Below, piece after piece: positions 30,638 through 42,667 of a stretch of 54,762 bases of DNA (positions within the stretch are counted from its first letter, which is position 1; the number at the start of each line of letters is the position of its first letter). The notes below the pieces were generated by a model. It did not search any database and was not told the origin of the DNA. It saw nothing but the letters and a program-made list of their open reading frames with translations. The DNA lies in the NCBI GenBank assembly GCA_013416795.1, contig RQSC01000750.1, forward strand, positions 126,946-181,707. The letters run 5' to 3'. This stretch comes from Prasinococcaceae sp. CCMP 1430 (lineage: Eukaryota; Prasinodermophyta; Palmophyllophyceae; Prasinococcales; Prasinococcaceae). A program made the position numbers and the translations under genes.

Positions 30638-32206
30638 GGTGCCGACGCGCTTGCCCGCCGTGGCGCGCGCACCAAGGCGCTGCTGTCCGAGCGGCGGCTG
30701 CCACGCGCGCCATGGCCCGAGCCCGCGCTCGAGGCGCTGCTGCACGATCTGGCGTCAATGGACTCGAATAACTTCGACGCCAATTGCGGCGTCGGTGAGC
30801 GCGAGGCGCGCGTCGCGTCGTCGCTCGTGCGACGCCGCAACCTGGGGTTCGCGCACGGCATTGGGCGCTCGGGTGACGTCGCTGCTGAGCAGCCCAAGGC
30901 CGCGGGCTCGTCGCTGCTCGCGAAGCTCGCTAGATGCCTCGCCGCGGACGCTCTTCGTGTCGCGGGTTACAAAGACGTCGGTGATGTGCTGGTGCTGCCA
31001 CTCGCAACCGGCATGGCTCTCTCTCAGACGCTGCTCGCACTCATGCGCGCGCGTGGCCCGGGTGCGCGGAGGGTGATATGGCCGCGCATCGACCAGAAGA
31101 CGTGCGTTAAGGCCATCGCGATGCTTGGCCTGGAGCTCGTGCCTGTGCCAGAGACGCTCGTTGGAGATGAGCTGCGGACGGACGTCGAGGCGGTGCGGGC
31201 GGTGCTTGAGGACGACCCGAAGGGCGTGCTGGCGGTTGTCACCACCGCCAGCTGCTTCGCACCGCGCGCTTGCGACTCGCTTGCAGAGGTCGCCAAGCTC
31301 TGCAAGAGCCTCGATGTCCCACACATAATCAACAACGCCTACGGCGTGCAGGCTGCGCCCATCGCGAGGGAGGTTTGTTCCGCATGGCGCAAGGGGCGCG
31401 TTGATTGCGTCGTGTCGTCAACCGACAAGAATTTTATGGTGCCGGTGGGCGGCGCGCTGCTGTATGCACACAAGGATGCCGGTGCACTCATCGAGGCGGT
31501 GGCGAAGGCGTATCCCGGTCGCGCATGCGCAGCGCCAGCCATCGACCTCTTTGCTACTTTGCTGGGCTGGGGTGAGAGCGGATGGCGACGAGTGCTCGAC
31601 GATCGCGAGCGTATCTATGCGTACGCGCGCGCCCGGCTCGAGGAGGTAGCGGCGGCTCTCGGCGAGCGCGTGCTCGAGACGCCGGGAAACCCGATCTCAC
31701 TGGCGATGACGCTCGACTCTTTTGACGGCAGCGGTGCGACAGCGCTGGGTTCGATGCTCTTCACGCGACTCGTGTCGGGCACGCGCGTTGTCGACCGCAG
31801 GAAGGTGCGTGCTAGCCCACGGCTCTTGTTCGCATTGGGCATCGACGCTCGTTAATGTGCGCAAATGCACGGCAGCGGACGAGCGCGCTCCTCTTTGCCG
31901 CTGACACCCGCGCCCGTTTTTGCGCCACCACACACTCGCGCGACTTCCCGCTCTTCCTTTCCTCGCCCCCATTAGACGGAGACCGTGGGAGGATATACCT
32001 TCGAGTGCTATGGCGCGCACAGTGATGACTATCCACATACGTACCTGACCGTTGCTGCTGCAGTTGGCACGTCCAAAGAGGACATCGACCTTTTCTGCGA
32101 ACGGCTGCTCAAGAGCGCCAAGGACTGGCGAAAAAAAGCAGGCAGGGCCGCGGCTAGGGCTGCCGCTGACGCCGCAGAGGCGACGGCTAGCTTGTCACTG
32201 GATTGA
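30638..32206 (+). CDS. SEPSECS: O-phosphoseryl-tRNA(Sec) selenium transferase (SepSecS)
   Basis: PLP enzyme that converts phosphoseryl-tRNA(Sec) to selenocysteinyl-tRNA(Sec), the last step of eukaryotic selenocysteine synthesis. Exon 2 (30638-31804) opens after a GCGCGCAG acceptor with a segment matching the family N-terminal region. Next comes the signature MDSNNFDANCGVGEREARVA, then FAHGIGRSGDVAAEQPKAAG (tRNA/phosphate-binding), TASCFAPRACDSL, HIINNAYGVQ and the PLP-lysine motif SSTDKNFMVPVGGA. LFTRLVSGTRVV lies near its end. Exon 3 (31976-32206) gives TETVGGYTFECYGAHSDDYP and a C-terminal Ala-rich helix. The intron is 171 nt with a GTGCGT donor and a clear pyrimidine tract. Visible length is 465 residues; human is 501, so a short first exon is missing from the model. 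Confidence 0.93.
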
Positions 32207-32403
32207 GGAGAGCAGGCGAGGTCGTAGCAGAGCGTTCTGACAGCGGCGCGTGCGGCTGCACGACGCGAGCGAGAGCGAGAGAGCAGGCGCAACACGCGCC
32301 CTCGGTTGGCGCGCATGAACAAGCGTCCCGACCTCACCTGTGGCCTCGTCGAGTCTCTTGACATGATAATAGCGAGAAAATAATTGGAATTATTTTGGAT
32401 CAT

Positions 32404-35400
32404 TCACGCGTCCTCGGGGGGGGGCTCGAGCTCCTCGAGCGAGCCGCTCTCGTCTGAGTCGGCATATGCGCCGGCGCCCTCGTCATCGAGCACCGGAAGC
32501 TCCTCCAGCAAGCGCGCCATCTGCGAGGCGAGGCCAAGCGCCTCGGAGAGGGCGTCCTCGTCATCTGAGGCCATGGTGCCGTCATCGTGCTCGACAGCCC
32601 CACCACACTCGAGGTAGTCCTCCACGGCGTGGCGCACGATCTCACCCTGGTGTCGCGTCAGCACGGCACGGCGCGACTCGCATGTGCCGAATCCCTCACA
32701 CTCGCCCACTTTCGAGTCGCTCGAGACGGTAGCGCACAGGTTGAACAGCGTCTTGAGAAGAATGCCCGCCAGCGCCGCCTCGCCAGAGTAGAGCGCGTGT
32801 GCCAGCGAGTCGACCAGCCTGTCGACATTGTCAGGCTGCGAGAGCTGCGCGCGGCGCGCCTCGTCCGCGGCGACGTTCATTAGCACGCCCGCGGATGAGT
32901 ACAGCACGCTCGAATCGGAATGGTCGAGGAGGATGCACAGCGCTACATCCACCTTGCGCGCGGCCATCTCCTCGCGCACGTCCCCGTAGCGGCTGAGGTT
33001 GCCAAAGCACCGCGCGGCCTCCGATATAGCGTCCTCGCGGCCGCACAGCAGCAGCGGCGCCAAGCAGGCCACCAGCACACGCCGGCCCAGCAATATGTGG
33101 TTGTCTCGCGCGCCTTCGTAGAACGTCAGGTTGGACACAGTGGACACGACGTTGAGCACGAGTTCATCTGCCTCATCGACGGCATGCTCCTGCAAGAGGG
33201 CCAGAAGCGTTCCTGCCAGCAGCCGCGAGCCAACCAAGTGAGTAGCCGCCTCGGCGGAGATGGCCAGGTTGCCGATCACGCGCACGAGCTTCACCAGGAC
33301 GTCAAGCGCTTTTCGCCGGCGAGGATCCAACGCAGCCGGTGCTGTCGGCGCGGCTGCCTCCCCTGATGCCTTGTCGCCGCGCAAGAGGTGCAACGGCGGC
33401 GGCGGAGCGGCAATGGCGCGATAGCTCGCCATCGTGCGCGCAAGCGCCTCCACGGCACCCTTGGCACTCACCGCAGCCAAACGGCACTCCTCCGAGCAAG
33501 CAGTGACGTTGCCCAGTGCGAAGGCTGCGCGCAGCACCAGCGCGTCGTCGCCTGGGTGCGCGGCAATGCATGCTATCATTGCAGAGGCGGCGCGGCCTTC
33601 CTCTTCCATGTGAGCTCGGCTCGCCGGATGCGAGGTGAGCTTGGACGCGACGCGGGACACGTTGCGCATCAACTCGCCGTACGGCGCGAATGAAGCCACG
33701 CAGTCTGCCAGAGCATGCGCTGCGCCTGCATCGGCGAACAGCTCGGCGTGCGAGGGCTCGACTGACAGGTTGCGCAACGTGCCCGTGACCTGCACGAGCA
33801 GCTGTGCGGCCGCTTCGGAGCCGCGCTTGTCCCCAGCCGCCGCCGCCGTCGCGGCAATCAGGCGACACAGCGTCATGACTGCGCCTGCATCGGCCAGCGC
33901 GGCGGCGTTTGCCGAATTTGAGCTCGCATTCTTCATCGCACCTGCCACGTATACCAGCAGCTCAGCAGGAGTGGCGGCAGCGCTCCGTGCGCCGGCAGCT
34001 GCTGCTGCCGATGTTGCCACGAGAGCACTCGATGCGGCCTCAGCGAGCAGCGCCAGTGTGGGATGGAGCAAGCCCTCCGCAGCGAAGATCGAGTCGTTTG
34101 CGCTGTCCTTGCTCAGACGGTACAGACTGCGATACACGTGGAGCAGACGCGCCTCAGAGTTCGCGGCGTCCACAGGCGACGCGCCGCCGCCCAGCAAGGG
34201 TGGCAGAAGGATATGTAGCGCGCCGCGCGCGCTGCGAGCTTGCAGCATGGCCGCGGTGGCTAATCCCGCCCGGCCAACCGAGTCTTCCGTCCCAGAGTGC
34301 GCGCCGGCTGCGGCGGCCACCGCTGCCGCCCCGGCATCCATCGCACCGAAGAGCGCCGAGAGTGCCGCACTCCGCTCGACCTCAATCGGAGCGGGTGCGC
34401 GCAGCTGGAGGCGCCCGCGCTCAAGGGTGCTGCAAAGCTCTCGGACGTCCTCGAGGCAACCTATGGCGGCCACGGAGCTCAGGACCTGCACGCCCTGCGC
34501 GCCGCCGCCGCAGGAATCGTCGCCCTCGCCAGCACCAACGTCGCCGGCCGCGTCTGCGCTCTCCGCGCTACTCGCGGGCTGCTGCAGGTGCTTCTGCACG
34601 GCGCTGGCGGCGGCACGTACCGCGTCGCACCATTCGTCAGAGGCGCCGCCGCCGCCGGCAGCCTGCGACTGCAGTTGATGCTGCGGTGACGGCGGCGGCA
34701 TGGCCTGCAGCCGCGGCGGTTCGGGCCCATGATCCGGGGGGGCAACATTGACGTTCGCGTGATGCGTGGGTGGGGGGGGCTGCTTTGATGCGCTATGACC
34801 CGGCGGCGCGGGGGGTGGCGCAGCAGCGACGGCGGCGCCACTGGGAGTGGCAATAGTTGCTGAGCCCGGCCGAGGCCGAAGCCGCGCCGAGCCGGGCCGA
34901 GAGCCGCGCGAGGATGGCGGACGCGGTGTCGGCCCGCCTGCTGACGGCGGACGCGGCGCGCGCGCCGACGGCGGGCGCGGCATCATCGCGGCTTCCCGCG
35001 GGGGCGCCATGGGAGTACCTGGCGGGCTGGGGCTCGCCGTGCCCGCACTACTCCCTCCGATGCTGTCCGCACTGCCCGCCCGCGCTACTGCGGAGCCCAT
35101 CGCGCCGTGCATCTCGCCCGCGCTGCTCGTGCGCCTCGTGCCCGGGGCGGTCCCGAGGTCATGCACGTGCGCCGAGCGCGTTCTCTCGCCGCTGTGGCTG
35201 TCGCGCCCGCCGCGCGCTGTCCGCGGCCGCTCGAATGTCGGGGAGGCGGCGAGTCGCGGCTCGACACGCGGGCGCGATGCCGCGTCGCGCGTCGCTGCCT
35301 GCTCCAGCAGCGCCGCCGAGCGGTCGCGCGCCAGGCAACGCGCGAGCTCTGCGGCGCTCTCGTCCGCGTCGGCGAAGCCGAAGCCTGCGTATCCGAACGC

Positions 35401-35907
35401 CGCGAAGCCGCCGCCGTTGCCGCTGGCATCCATGAGCCCGCCGGCGCCAGGCTGGGCGAGGCAGCGAGGTCACGCGTGATGGCAGGAGGTACGGGCGTCA
35501 GACGACAGGCAGAGCCGGCTGTGCGAGAGAGAACGAGAGCAAGGCGATCCGCAGCGAGGGCGAGCGCGCACCTTGCTGCCGTATGAGGACGACGGGCGGT
35601 AGCTGTACTCGCTGCTTGCGCTGAAGAGACTGCGGTCGCCGTCTTCCGCCAAGCGTGGCGTCTCAGGCCGCGCCATGCCGCGCGTGAGCGCCGACGCCAC
35701 GGGTGCGGGCGCCGCCGCCGCTCGCTTGGCTGTGCGGATGCCCAGCCGCTCGGCATCGGCGCGCAAGCCAGCGGCGCCAGCGTCGCCGTAGCCCGCGACG
35801 GCCGCGCGTGCGGCACGCAGCACGTGCGACACCGAGCCTCCNCGCGCCCGGCCGCGCCCGGCCGCGCGCGCCGCGAGGTTCGAACGCATGCGCGCGCGCG
35901 CGCGCAT
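32404..35907 (-). CDS. ARMC2-like armadillo protein (radial spoke / axoneme assembly)
   Basis: Two exons, 35907-35572 and 35451-32404, with a 120-nt intron (GTGCGC donor, CTCGCCCAG acceptor). Phase 0 matches and gives about 1127 residues. Exon 1 is basic and Ser-rich. The middle is Pro/Ala low complexity. From about residue 440 armadillo repeats run to near the C-terminus: LLVYVAGAMKNASSNSANAA, VTGTLRNLSVEPSHAELFAD, AFALGNVTACSEECR, KLVRVIGNLAISAEAATH, VVSTVSNLTFYEGARDN, ARCFGNLSRYGD and GVLMNVAADEARRAQL. This order and wording fit ARMC2, which in Chlamydomonas and mammals is needed for radial spoke assembly and sperm flagella. The tail is acidic. An N lies in exon 1 at 35842; the start may instead be the ATG at 35889. 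A generic armadillo protein remains possible. Confidence 0.75.
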
Positions 35908-36135
35908 GCGACTGTGACGTCGACTTTCGAACGCCTCCCCGCTCACCCTGCAGGCCCCTTGGGAATCCCGGGTTCAGCTCGGGAACACCCGGTTCAACTC
36001 GACGCAGACGCGATCAATTCCCGCCCAGTGACCGGGTCTACACCAACGACGAATTCCCCGATGACGATGGAAACCGAGCCGCGGGGGGGTGTGGTCTGGT
36101 GTTGTGTGGTGTGGTGGGGCTTCGTCAAAGCGCAA

Positions 36136-36181
<46 letters not shown>

Positions 36182-36508
36182 GAATTAGGGCTGGGTTTGG
36201 GGTTGGACCTTCACTTCCTCGTCGAAACACAAGTACAGAAAGAGAATTCCCATCCAATGCAAATTGACATTGAGGGATGTTTGGGGTTATTTGAGCTGTG
36301 TAGGGTTTGATTCAAGAGTAACGGCGCGAGCGAGCGAGCGCGGGGGCGCGGGCGCAGGGGCGCGGGCGCGGGTGCGTGCGAGGGGGTGCGCGGGTGTGGC
36401 CCTCGCGTGCAGTCGTGGGTGAGCGTGCGCGTGATCGGGCGAGCGAGGGTGGGCGCCACACGGCACGCGCGGGCGGGCGGGTGGGCGGGCGTTCGTCCGG
36501 CGGGGGCG
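35908..36508. promoter_or_regulatory. Divergent 5' interval between ARMC2 and PSD
   Basis: Contains CCGGGTTCA and CCCGGTTCA words, a G/T-rich stretch, a 45-base poly-G run (36136-36180), then an AT-richer island with TTAGGG (36186) and the telo-box TAGGGTTT (36301-36308). A GC-rich leader precedes the PSD ATG. Confidence 0.5.
36136..36180. repeat. Poly-G tract (45 nt)
   Basis: Uninterrupted G run in the ARMC2/PSD divergent interval; length may be an assembly estimate. Confidence 0.85.
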
Positions 36509-37525
36509 ATGCCCTCTCCGCGGCCGGGCGGGGACGGCGCGTGGTACCACGCGGTGCGACGCTTCAAGGTGGTGGACCGCGTGACCAAGGAGGTGTCGCA
36601 CGACTCGGTGCCGTGGACGCAGGAGGCGCAGCTCGCGGCGCTCTTCGCCACGGCGTGCGGCCGCTGCGTCGCGCGCATGCCGCCCATGCGCGCGTACTTC
36701 GCGCGCCGCTCGCGCGAGCGCGGCGCGCGCTACTCGTCGGCGCATGATGCGCCGCGGCACATCGCCGACTTCGTGCGCGACTACGGCGTGGACGCGTCCG
36801 AGGCCGAGCTGCCCCTGGCGGAGTACCGCACGCTGAATGCGTTCTTCGCGCGGCGGCTACGCGCCGGTCTGCGGCCGGTCGCCGACGCTGCCGACTCGCA
36901 GCGGCTGTGCTGCCCTGTAGATGGGCGCTACTCGTGCTTCGAGAGCCTCGGCGCGGCGCGTGCGCTGTGGATCAAGGGCCGCAACTTCACCGTCGATGAG
37001 CTGGTGGGCGTCGCGGGCGCTACAGATGCCGGCAGGCAGATCGCCGCGCTGGCCTCGCATCGCCTCCGCCGCGCGGCGGTGTGCGTCGCGCGGCTGGCGC
37101 CCACCGACTACCACCGCGTGCATGCGCCGTGCGTGGGGCGCGTTGCGCGCGTGGTCGAGATCGGAGGCGACTACTTCCCGGTGAAGCCGGTGTGTGTCAC
37201 GTCCGACATCGACGTGCTGACACTCAACCGGCGCGTGGTGGTGCAGATAGACCCGCCTGATGAGCAGATGGGCCCGGTCTTCGTGGTGCTGGTGGGCGCC
37301 ATCGAGGTCGGCTCAATTGTGCTCACCGCTGAAGTGGGCGACGTGCTCGCCAAGGGCGACGAGCTGGGCTACTTCCAATACGGCGGCAGCACCGTGTGCG
37401 TGGTGCAACGAAGTCAGGTGCACTTCGAGGAAGACCTGCTCGCCAACTCGCGCAACCGATCGGAGACGCTGTGCCGCATGGGCCAGCCGCTTGCGCACAA
37501 CGTTCCGGAGCCGCCTCAAGACTAG
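36509..37525 (+). CDS. PSD: Phosphatidylserine decarboxylase
   Basis: About 338 residues. Converts phosphatidylserine to phosphatidylethanolamine. The precursor cleaves itself at a G-S bond to create a pyruvoyl-capped alpha chain. Visible motifs are YRTLNAFFARRLRAGLRP, CCPVDGRYS, a segment with KGRNFTVDELVG, the catalytic APTDYHRVHAPCVG (conserved Asp-His-His region) and FVVLVGAIEVGSI. The processing site is YFQYGGSTVCV, a GGST variant of the common LGST, as in yeast Psd2 and some plant enzymes. No transmembrane anchor or C2 domain is seen. A mitochondrial or ER location cannot be fixed from the short N-terminus. The ATG at 36509 is the first that gives a family-like N-terminus; the frame is open upstream. 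Single exon. Confidence 0.93.
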   Translation: MPSPRPGGDGAWYHAVRRFKVVDRVTKEVSHDSVPWTQEAQLAALFATACGRCVARMPPMRAYFARRSRERGARYSSAHDAPRHIADFVRDYGVDASEAELPLAEYRTLNAFFARRLRAGLRPVADAADSQRLCCPVDGRYSCFESLGAARALWIKGRNFTVDELVGVAGATDAGRQIAALASHRLRRAAVCVARLAPTDYHRVHAPCVGRVARVVEIGGDYFPVKPVCVTSDIDVLTLNRRVVVQIDPPDEQMGPVFVVLVGAIEVGSIVLTAEVGDVLAKGDELGYFQYGGSTVCVVQRSQVHFEEDLLANSRNRSETLCRMGQPLAHNVPEPPQD

Positions 37526-37975
37526 CACGCGCTCTTATGCGCGCGCGCACCCGCTTCGCCCGCGCCCCGCGTGCTGCAGGGCAGGGGCATGGGGCGGCTC
37601 CACCGCGGGGCGGGGCACCGAGCGGCGTCTCTGCGCGCGCGCGTGCGCGCGTGTGTGTGCACGTGCGCGCGCGCGGCCGAGCCCTGGCCGGGGGTGTAAT
37701 CCGTTGAAGTTGACGTGCAAGTTCCACAACTCAAACTCCATCGCATTCCATCGCGTGCGTGGCTTTCGCGAGCTCGCGCAAGCGGAGTGGGCGAGGCTAC
37801 GCGGGAACTGGCCGGGAGAGAACGACGCCGTCCTGCTGCAGCCATGATGCTCGATCGGCGTCGTCCAACGTTGTCGGTGCGCGCTGCACGCACTGGCCCT
37901 GTAAATGTGTGTATCATACCGCGAGGGATTACAATGGCGCCGCGCTGCACCGCGCTGAGCCTCACCGCGGTGCAC
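37526..37975. other. Convergent 3' interval PSD / CPSF1
   Basis: No gene recognised. GC-rich with CGCGCGTGTG-type simple sequence at about 37635-37680, then a moderately AT-richer stretch to 37930. Confidence 0.4.
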
Positions 37976-40900
37976 TCAGAGCGTCTCTGCGAGCGCCCAC
38001 GGCGACGTCGCGGCGAGATCCGCAAGTGCCTGCGGCCGATCTTGGTAGCCCGCCGCGGCGGCCGCGTCGCCGCTCGCACGCACACCGCGCTCGGAGAAGC
38101 GTCGCAGCGTTCCCACGTCAAGGACTTCTGTCGCAAGGCGCTGCGCAGACGCGAGAACGGGTCAGCGTGTGCAGCAGTGCCAGTGTGTCAGACACTTTAG
38201 CGAGCGCGGGCAGTATTCTCGGAACGCACCTGTCTGTGCCTGGGCGGCGACCTGAAGGCGCGCGGGTGCAGACCGAGCGGGTGGCTCAGGCTATCACACA
38301 GCTCGGTGTGCAGCCGTAACAAGCGTTTGTGAATGTCTTCGCCCACCGGCGCGACCAGCACGAGCGAGCCCTCGCGCGTTGATATTAGCGCCCCGAGCCG
38401 AGTAGTGCCCGTCTCCGACTTGGGCAGCTGCATACGGCAGCTGTCCAGAGGGTGCTCGCCAAGGTAGGAGCGGCCACGCGGGATGAGGCGCTGCCCGCGC
38501 CAGCTCTGCGTGTTCTGGGGCATGTACGCCTGCAACAGTGCCCCCACGTGAGAGACCCCCACAGTTAGCGGCAACAGCGCGGCCCGGCAAGGATCTGAGC
38601 GTGCTAAACGCGACCGCCGCCCGCGCGCGCGCGAGCAAACGCACCTGCAGCGTGAGGTCTCCCCACATGTCGCCGGCGACCATGGCCAGCGTGCTGCCGT
38701 CTATGAGGAACTCACTGGTGGATCCATCCATGGGGGCATAGTCCTTGGACAAAAGTCCCATTTCCTTGTTCTCCTCGCGCCAGCGGATGAAATACGAGCT
38801 CTTGATGGTGTCCGTGAGCAGCACAAAATTCTTCACGACGGAGACGCTCGCTGCGCCAGTGGGAAGGTCGAAGAAGCTCACTTGGTTGAGGTCGGAGCCA
38901 GTCCACTCGTACACGGTCACCTTGTTGGCCATCGTACTGACAAGGTATCCATTCATTTCCTTCACCAGCGCCGCCGCGCCGCGAACATCCTTCGCACACA
39001 CGCAGCTCAGGTACGGACTTCCGACAAACAACCCCTTCTCATGATCTTCCTGACCGGCGGCAATTGTGTCGACCTTGAATAAGAGGACCCTGCCCTTGCT
39101 CTGCACGTCCTCCCCCGCGAGATACGAAGTCGACACTGCCACGAAGCTGGCGGTGGCGGTGCCGTCGGGTGAAGACGTGTTCTTGAGGGTCACGTACGCG
39201 ATGTCAGTGGCCTTCTCACAAGCTTCGAGCGCAAAGCGGAATCGCTGCTGAAGTGTGACCAGATCCACCAAGACGACCGTGTGCTCCTCGCTCGGATCAT
39301 AGAGCACTGGTCGGTCGGGATCCACTTCGGTGCGCTCGCCGATACGATAGACGATTGGTGGCGGCGGCGGGGCTGGCCGGCGCTCTGGCGGAACTGCGGC
39401 AAAGCACGCCACAGCGGCGAGCTTGCCATTGTGCAGCGTGCACACCGAAACCGGGGTCTGGCGCAGTGCGGCCTTGCGAGCGGGCATGTCAAGAGAGTAC
39501 GCACGCGGCGGCAAGCTGGCAACGACGAGCGAGCCCTCCTCGGCGAAGACCATGCCGCTCGGACAGTTGACATTGTGGAAGGGAGCGAACGCGAAAACAC
39601 TTTTGGAGGCGGCGCCCGCCGGACCATCTCCGCTGCCTGGGATGAAGGGCGTGTGTTGCTGTACTTTTAGTCCTCCCCTATGCTCGATGAGCCACAGCGG
39701 GACGTGCCCGCACACCACGATGCCGCGCTGCGCAGGCGAGCCCATGCTCACGAATGGTGAGAGCGTGCGTTTGCTGTGCGAGGGCTTGCCCGCCCCAGCA
39801 TCTCCGCCCGTGCTCACGGTGGCGGGCGGCAGCGGAACTGCCTCGTACACGACGCGTCTGAAACCCAGCGCGGCAGCGCGCCCTTGGGCGCTCTTAGGCG
39901 CGTAGGCGCGGTAGGCGACAACGGAGCCGTCGCTCAGACGGCATACTAGGAACGGCTGCCTTGCATCGTACGCAACGACGGTCATTTCAGTCACTTCGTG
40001 ATCTGGCCGATCGAGCGCGGCGGCCGCCGCCGCCGCCGCGAGAGCCGCCTCGTCGTCGACGCCCTCCATCTGCTGCAGCTTCTCCACGTCGACGTCGACG
40101 CCTGCGCCAGCGATCACGTTGCTCGTGCTCCCTTTCTTGTTCAGCAGCAGCGGCGGCGCGTCCGCGAGTAGCGGCGCTTCGAACAGCAGATCCCAGCCGG
40201 GCACGGCATACATGAGCAGCCCGCCTTGCTGTGTCGATACGGCTGCCACGTGCGTGCAGTAGTTGCCATCGCTCGAACCACTGGTCGCGTGCGTGAGCCA
40301 TTCGGACAGCCAGGCCGTGCGCTCAACCCTGTGCAATGCAAACGCGGTAGCGTCCGAAAGCACGGGCACGTCCGCAAAAGACAGCGCCGCGTCGGCCCCG
40401 CCTTCGCCTTGCTCGATCGTCCCGAGCGACGCCGTGCGGCTACCCGCGACGAGCACGTAGGGATCGCATACGCACGCGCTCTCGATCGCCAGCTCGCCCT
40501 CGCCCGCCGCGGGCAGCGCCGCGGCTGCATCCGCCTCGCACACCACGCCCCCGCTCGAAGACACGCGCACGCCCTGAGCATGCGCCTGGCAGAACGCGTA
40601 CCCGCCGAGTACGTCTCCTGCCGCGAGCGTGCCGCAGTCGGTGAGCATTGGCGAGGCGTCGGAGACCTCCTCGAGCTCCTCTCCTGTGGCAAGTACGATC
40701 GTGTGCGTGCCCATGTCCATCACCAGGTGAGAGTGGTGCTGCGTGTCCTCGCCGTCGGCTTCTGCCGCCGCCGCGTCACCGAAGCGCCCGCTCACCGGCC
40801 AAATGGCGGCGACGCCAGGCAGGCCGACTTCAGTAATCGTGTGCGGACGCACGCCGCGCTGCAGCACCGCCAGCGCGCCGTTCTTTCCATGGCCCGCGCA

Positions 40901-42565
40901 TGCTACCACCACCTGGCGGCCTCCGGCCCCCTCGGGCGCGCTCGCGTCCGCGCACACGCCCATCTTGCGCAACGGCGCCACGTTGAGAATCGAGTCACGC
41001 ACGAGGAACGAGAGTTTGGAGTTGGCAGCCTCGCGCGATGCGCTGGCGCCACCGCCAAGCAGCTGCTGCAGTTCAGCCTCCTCGTCGTCGGCGAGCAGCT
41101 CGCCGCCCCCCAGGTCGCCGCCCTCATCTTCGCCCGCATCCCCCGCCGCCCCTGCCGAGCCGGCCGCGCCCGCGAGCTCCTGGCGCCGCGCGCGCTTTGA
41201 CGCGGGCGCCTCATCGCCGCCGCCCGCCTTGGCCGTGTCGTAGCACTGCACCAGCAGCGAGTCGCCCAGCCGGCTGCCCATGAAGACCAGCTTCGCACCG
41301 AAGCCGCTGAGCATGCACGCGCCGGCCGTGAGCGGTCCGGCGCCCACGCGTCGCACGCTCATGCGCGGCATGCCGCGCCCGTCGCGGCCGGTTGCCACCA
41401 CCGCGATGTCACCCGTCTTGCCGAAGAGCAAGCAGCTCTCGCGGTCGATCCACACGGTGTGCGCCGCGTCGAGCTCCATGGAGAACTGCGCGCGCTCGGG
41501 AGGGGCTGTGGCGCCGGCGGGCGCCCAGTGGCTGGCCCTGTTGAGCGCAAGCGCGACCGTTGCTGTCTGCGACGCGTAGATGAGCGTGTTTGGTGTGAGC
41601 ACTAGCGCACCGCCGAGCGGCGCGGGCACGGGCGACACCGCGTACGCGTCGCTCGGCAGCGCGTCCACCGACCAGATGGGCACGTGCCGACCCGTGCTCA
41701 GGTCGATCGATACCGCACTGATCACGCACGTGTCGTGCTTCAGCGAGTAGCGCGCGGCCCACGTCGGCTCGCGTTCGTGCAGCAGCAGCAGCACGGGCTC
41801 GTTGTACCCGTGCAGGAATGCGCCCGCGCGCAGCCGTCGCACGCCGAGGTCGGCCAGCGGCTTCGCGGTCGACGCTGCCACGGCAGCGCACATTCCCTTC
41901 CCGAGCCGTTTCGTCTCGCCCGGGCCGTAGTCGCCGAACGTGTCCCCGACGGCGCGTAGGAGTACGAGCTGGCTCCTGTAGCAGAACGCCGCAGCACAGC
42001 GACCCTTTGGATCCTCGGCGAGCGCGGGTCCCTTGAGCGCGTCCAGTGGCCGCATCCGCGACTCGGCTCGCAGCCAGCCGCACTTGATGCCCTCGAACTG
42101 ATGCAGGCTGCTCACGCGCAGCGCGTCGTGGGTCGGGTCGTACTCAGCGACGCAGAGCTTGGCTTCCGCAAAGGAGAGCAGCAGCGCGTCGCGCCCTCGC
42201 CGGTCGGACCCCTCGCGGCGGCGCAGCACCTTCATGTCCGTCGGCACGCCCGCGAGCTCGGTCGCGCACACGCGCTCGAGCACCGCCTCCTCCACGCCAT
42301 CCACGCCGCCCCTCGCGCCGTCTCCGTCCCCGTCAGCACCATCGGCGCCTCCCGCACTCTCCTGGCGCGCGTGCTTGCCGTTCTGGTCGCCCAAGGGCGC
42401 GGCCGCACGCCTCACGCACACTCGGAACACCTCGAGCGTGTTGCCGCGCACGAGCGCGAGGTCGGGTGGCGGCCCGCCGGCGTCGCCAATGGAACGCGTG
42501 AGGTACGCGGACTCGCAGTGGGCCACCGCCGTGGGCCGCTGCACGTGGCACATTGCCGCATTCAT
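37976..42565 (-). CDS. CPSF1: CPSF1 (CPSF160), mRNA 3'-end processing scaffold
   Basis: Three exons: 42565-38645, 38529-38230 and 38140-37976. Introns are 115 and 89 nt, both with GTGCGT donors and CAG acceptors in phase 0. The model gives about 1461 residues; human CPSF1 has 1443. CPSF160 is the large triple-beta-propeller scaffold of the polyadenylation specificity factor and with WDR33 and CPSF30 recognises AAUAAA. Visible family segments are ADLGVRRLRAGAFLHGYNEP and FEGIKCGWLRAESRM. A long middle region has an acidic insert. Later come YVTLKNTSSPDGTATASFVA, GRVLLFKVDTIAAGQ and MVAGDMWGDLTLQ spliced to AYMPQNTQSWRGQRLIPRG. The last exon reads RLATEVLDVGTLRRFSER and ends ALAETL, matching the family C-terminus (LDG-L--R). 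DDB1 and SF3B3 are related but fit less well. Divergent from the Smr gene across a gap. Confidence 0.88.
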
Positions 42566-42667
42566 CGCGCCCCTCGCCGTCCCCTGGGCTCCTCACCGCG
42601 CCCCTTCAACGCGCGCCCGCTCCCGCCCGCCAGCGCCCGCGCGGCCGCCGCCCTCGGGGCGGACCGC

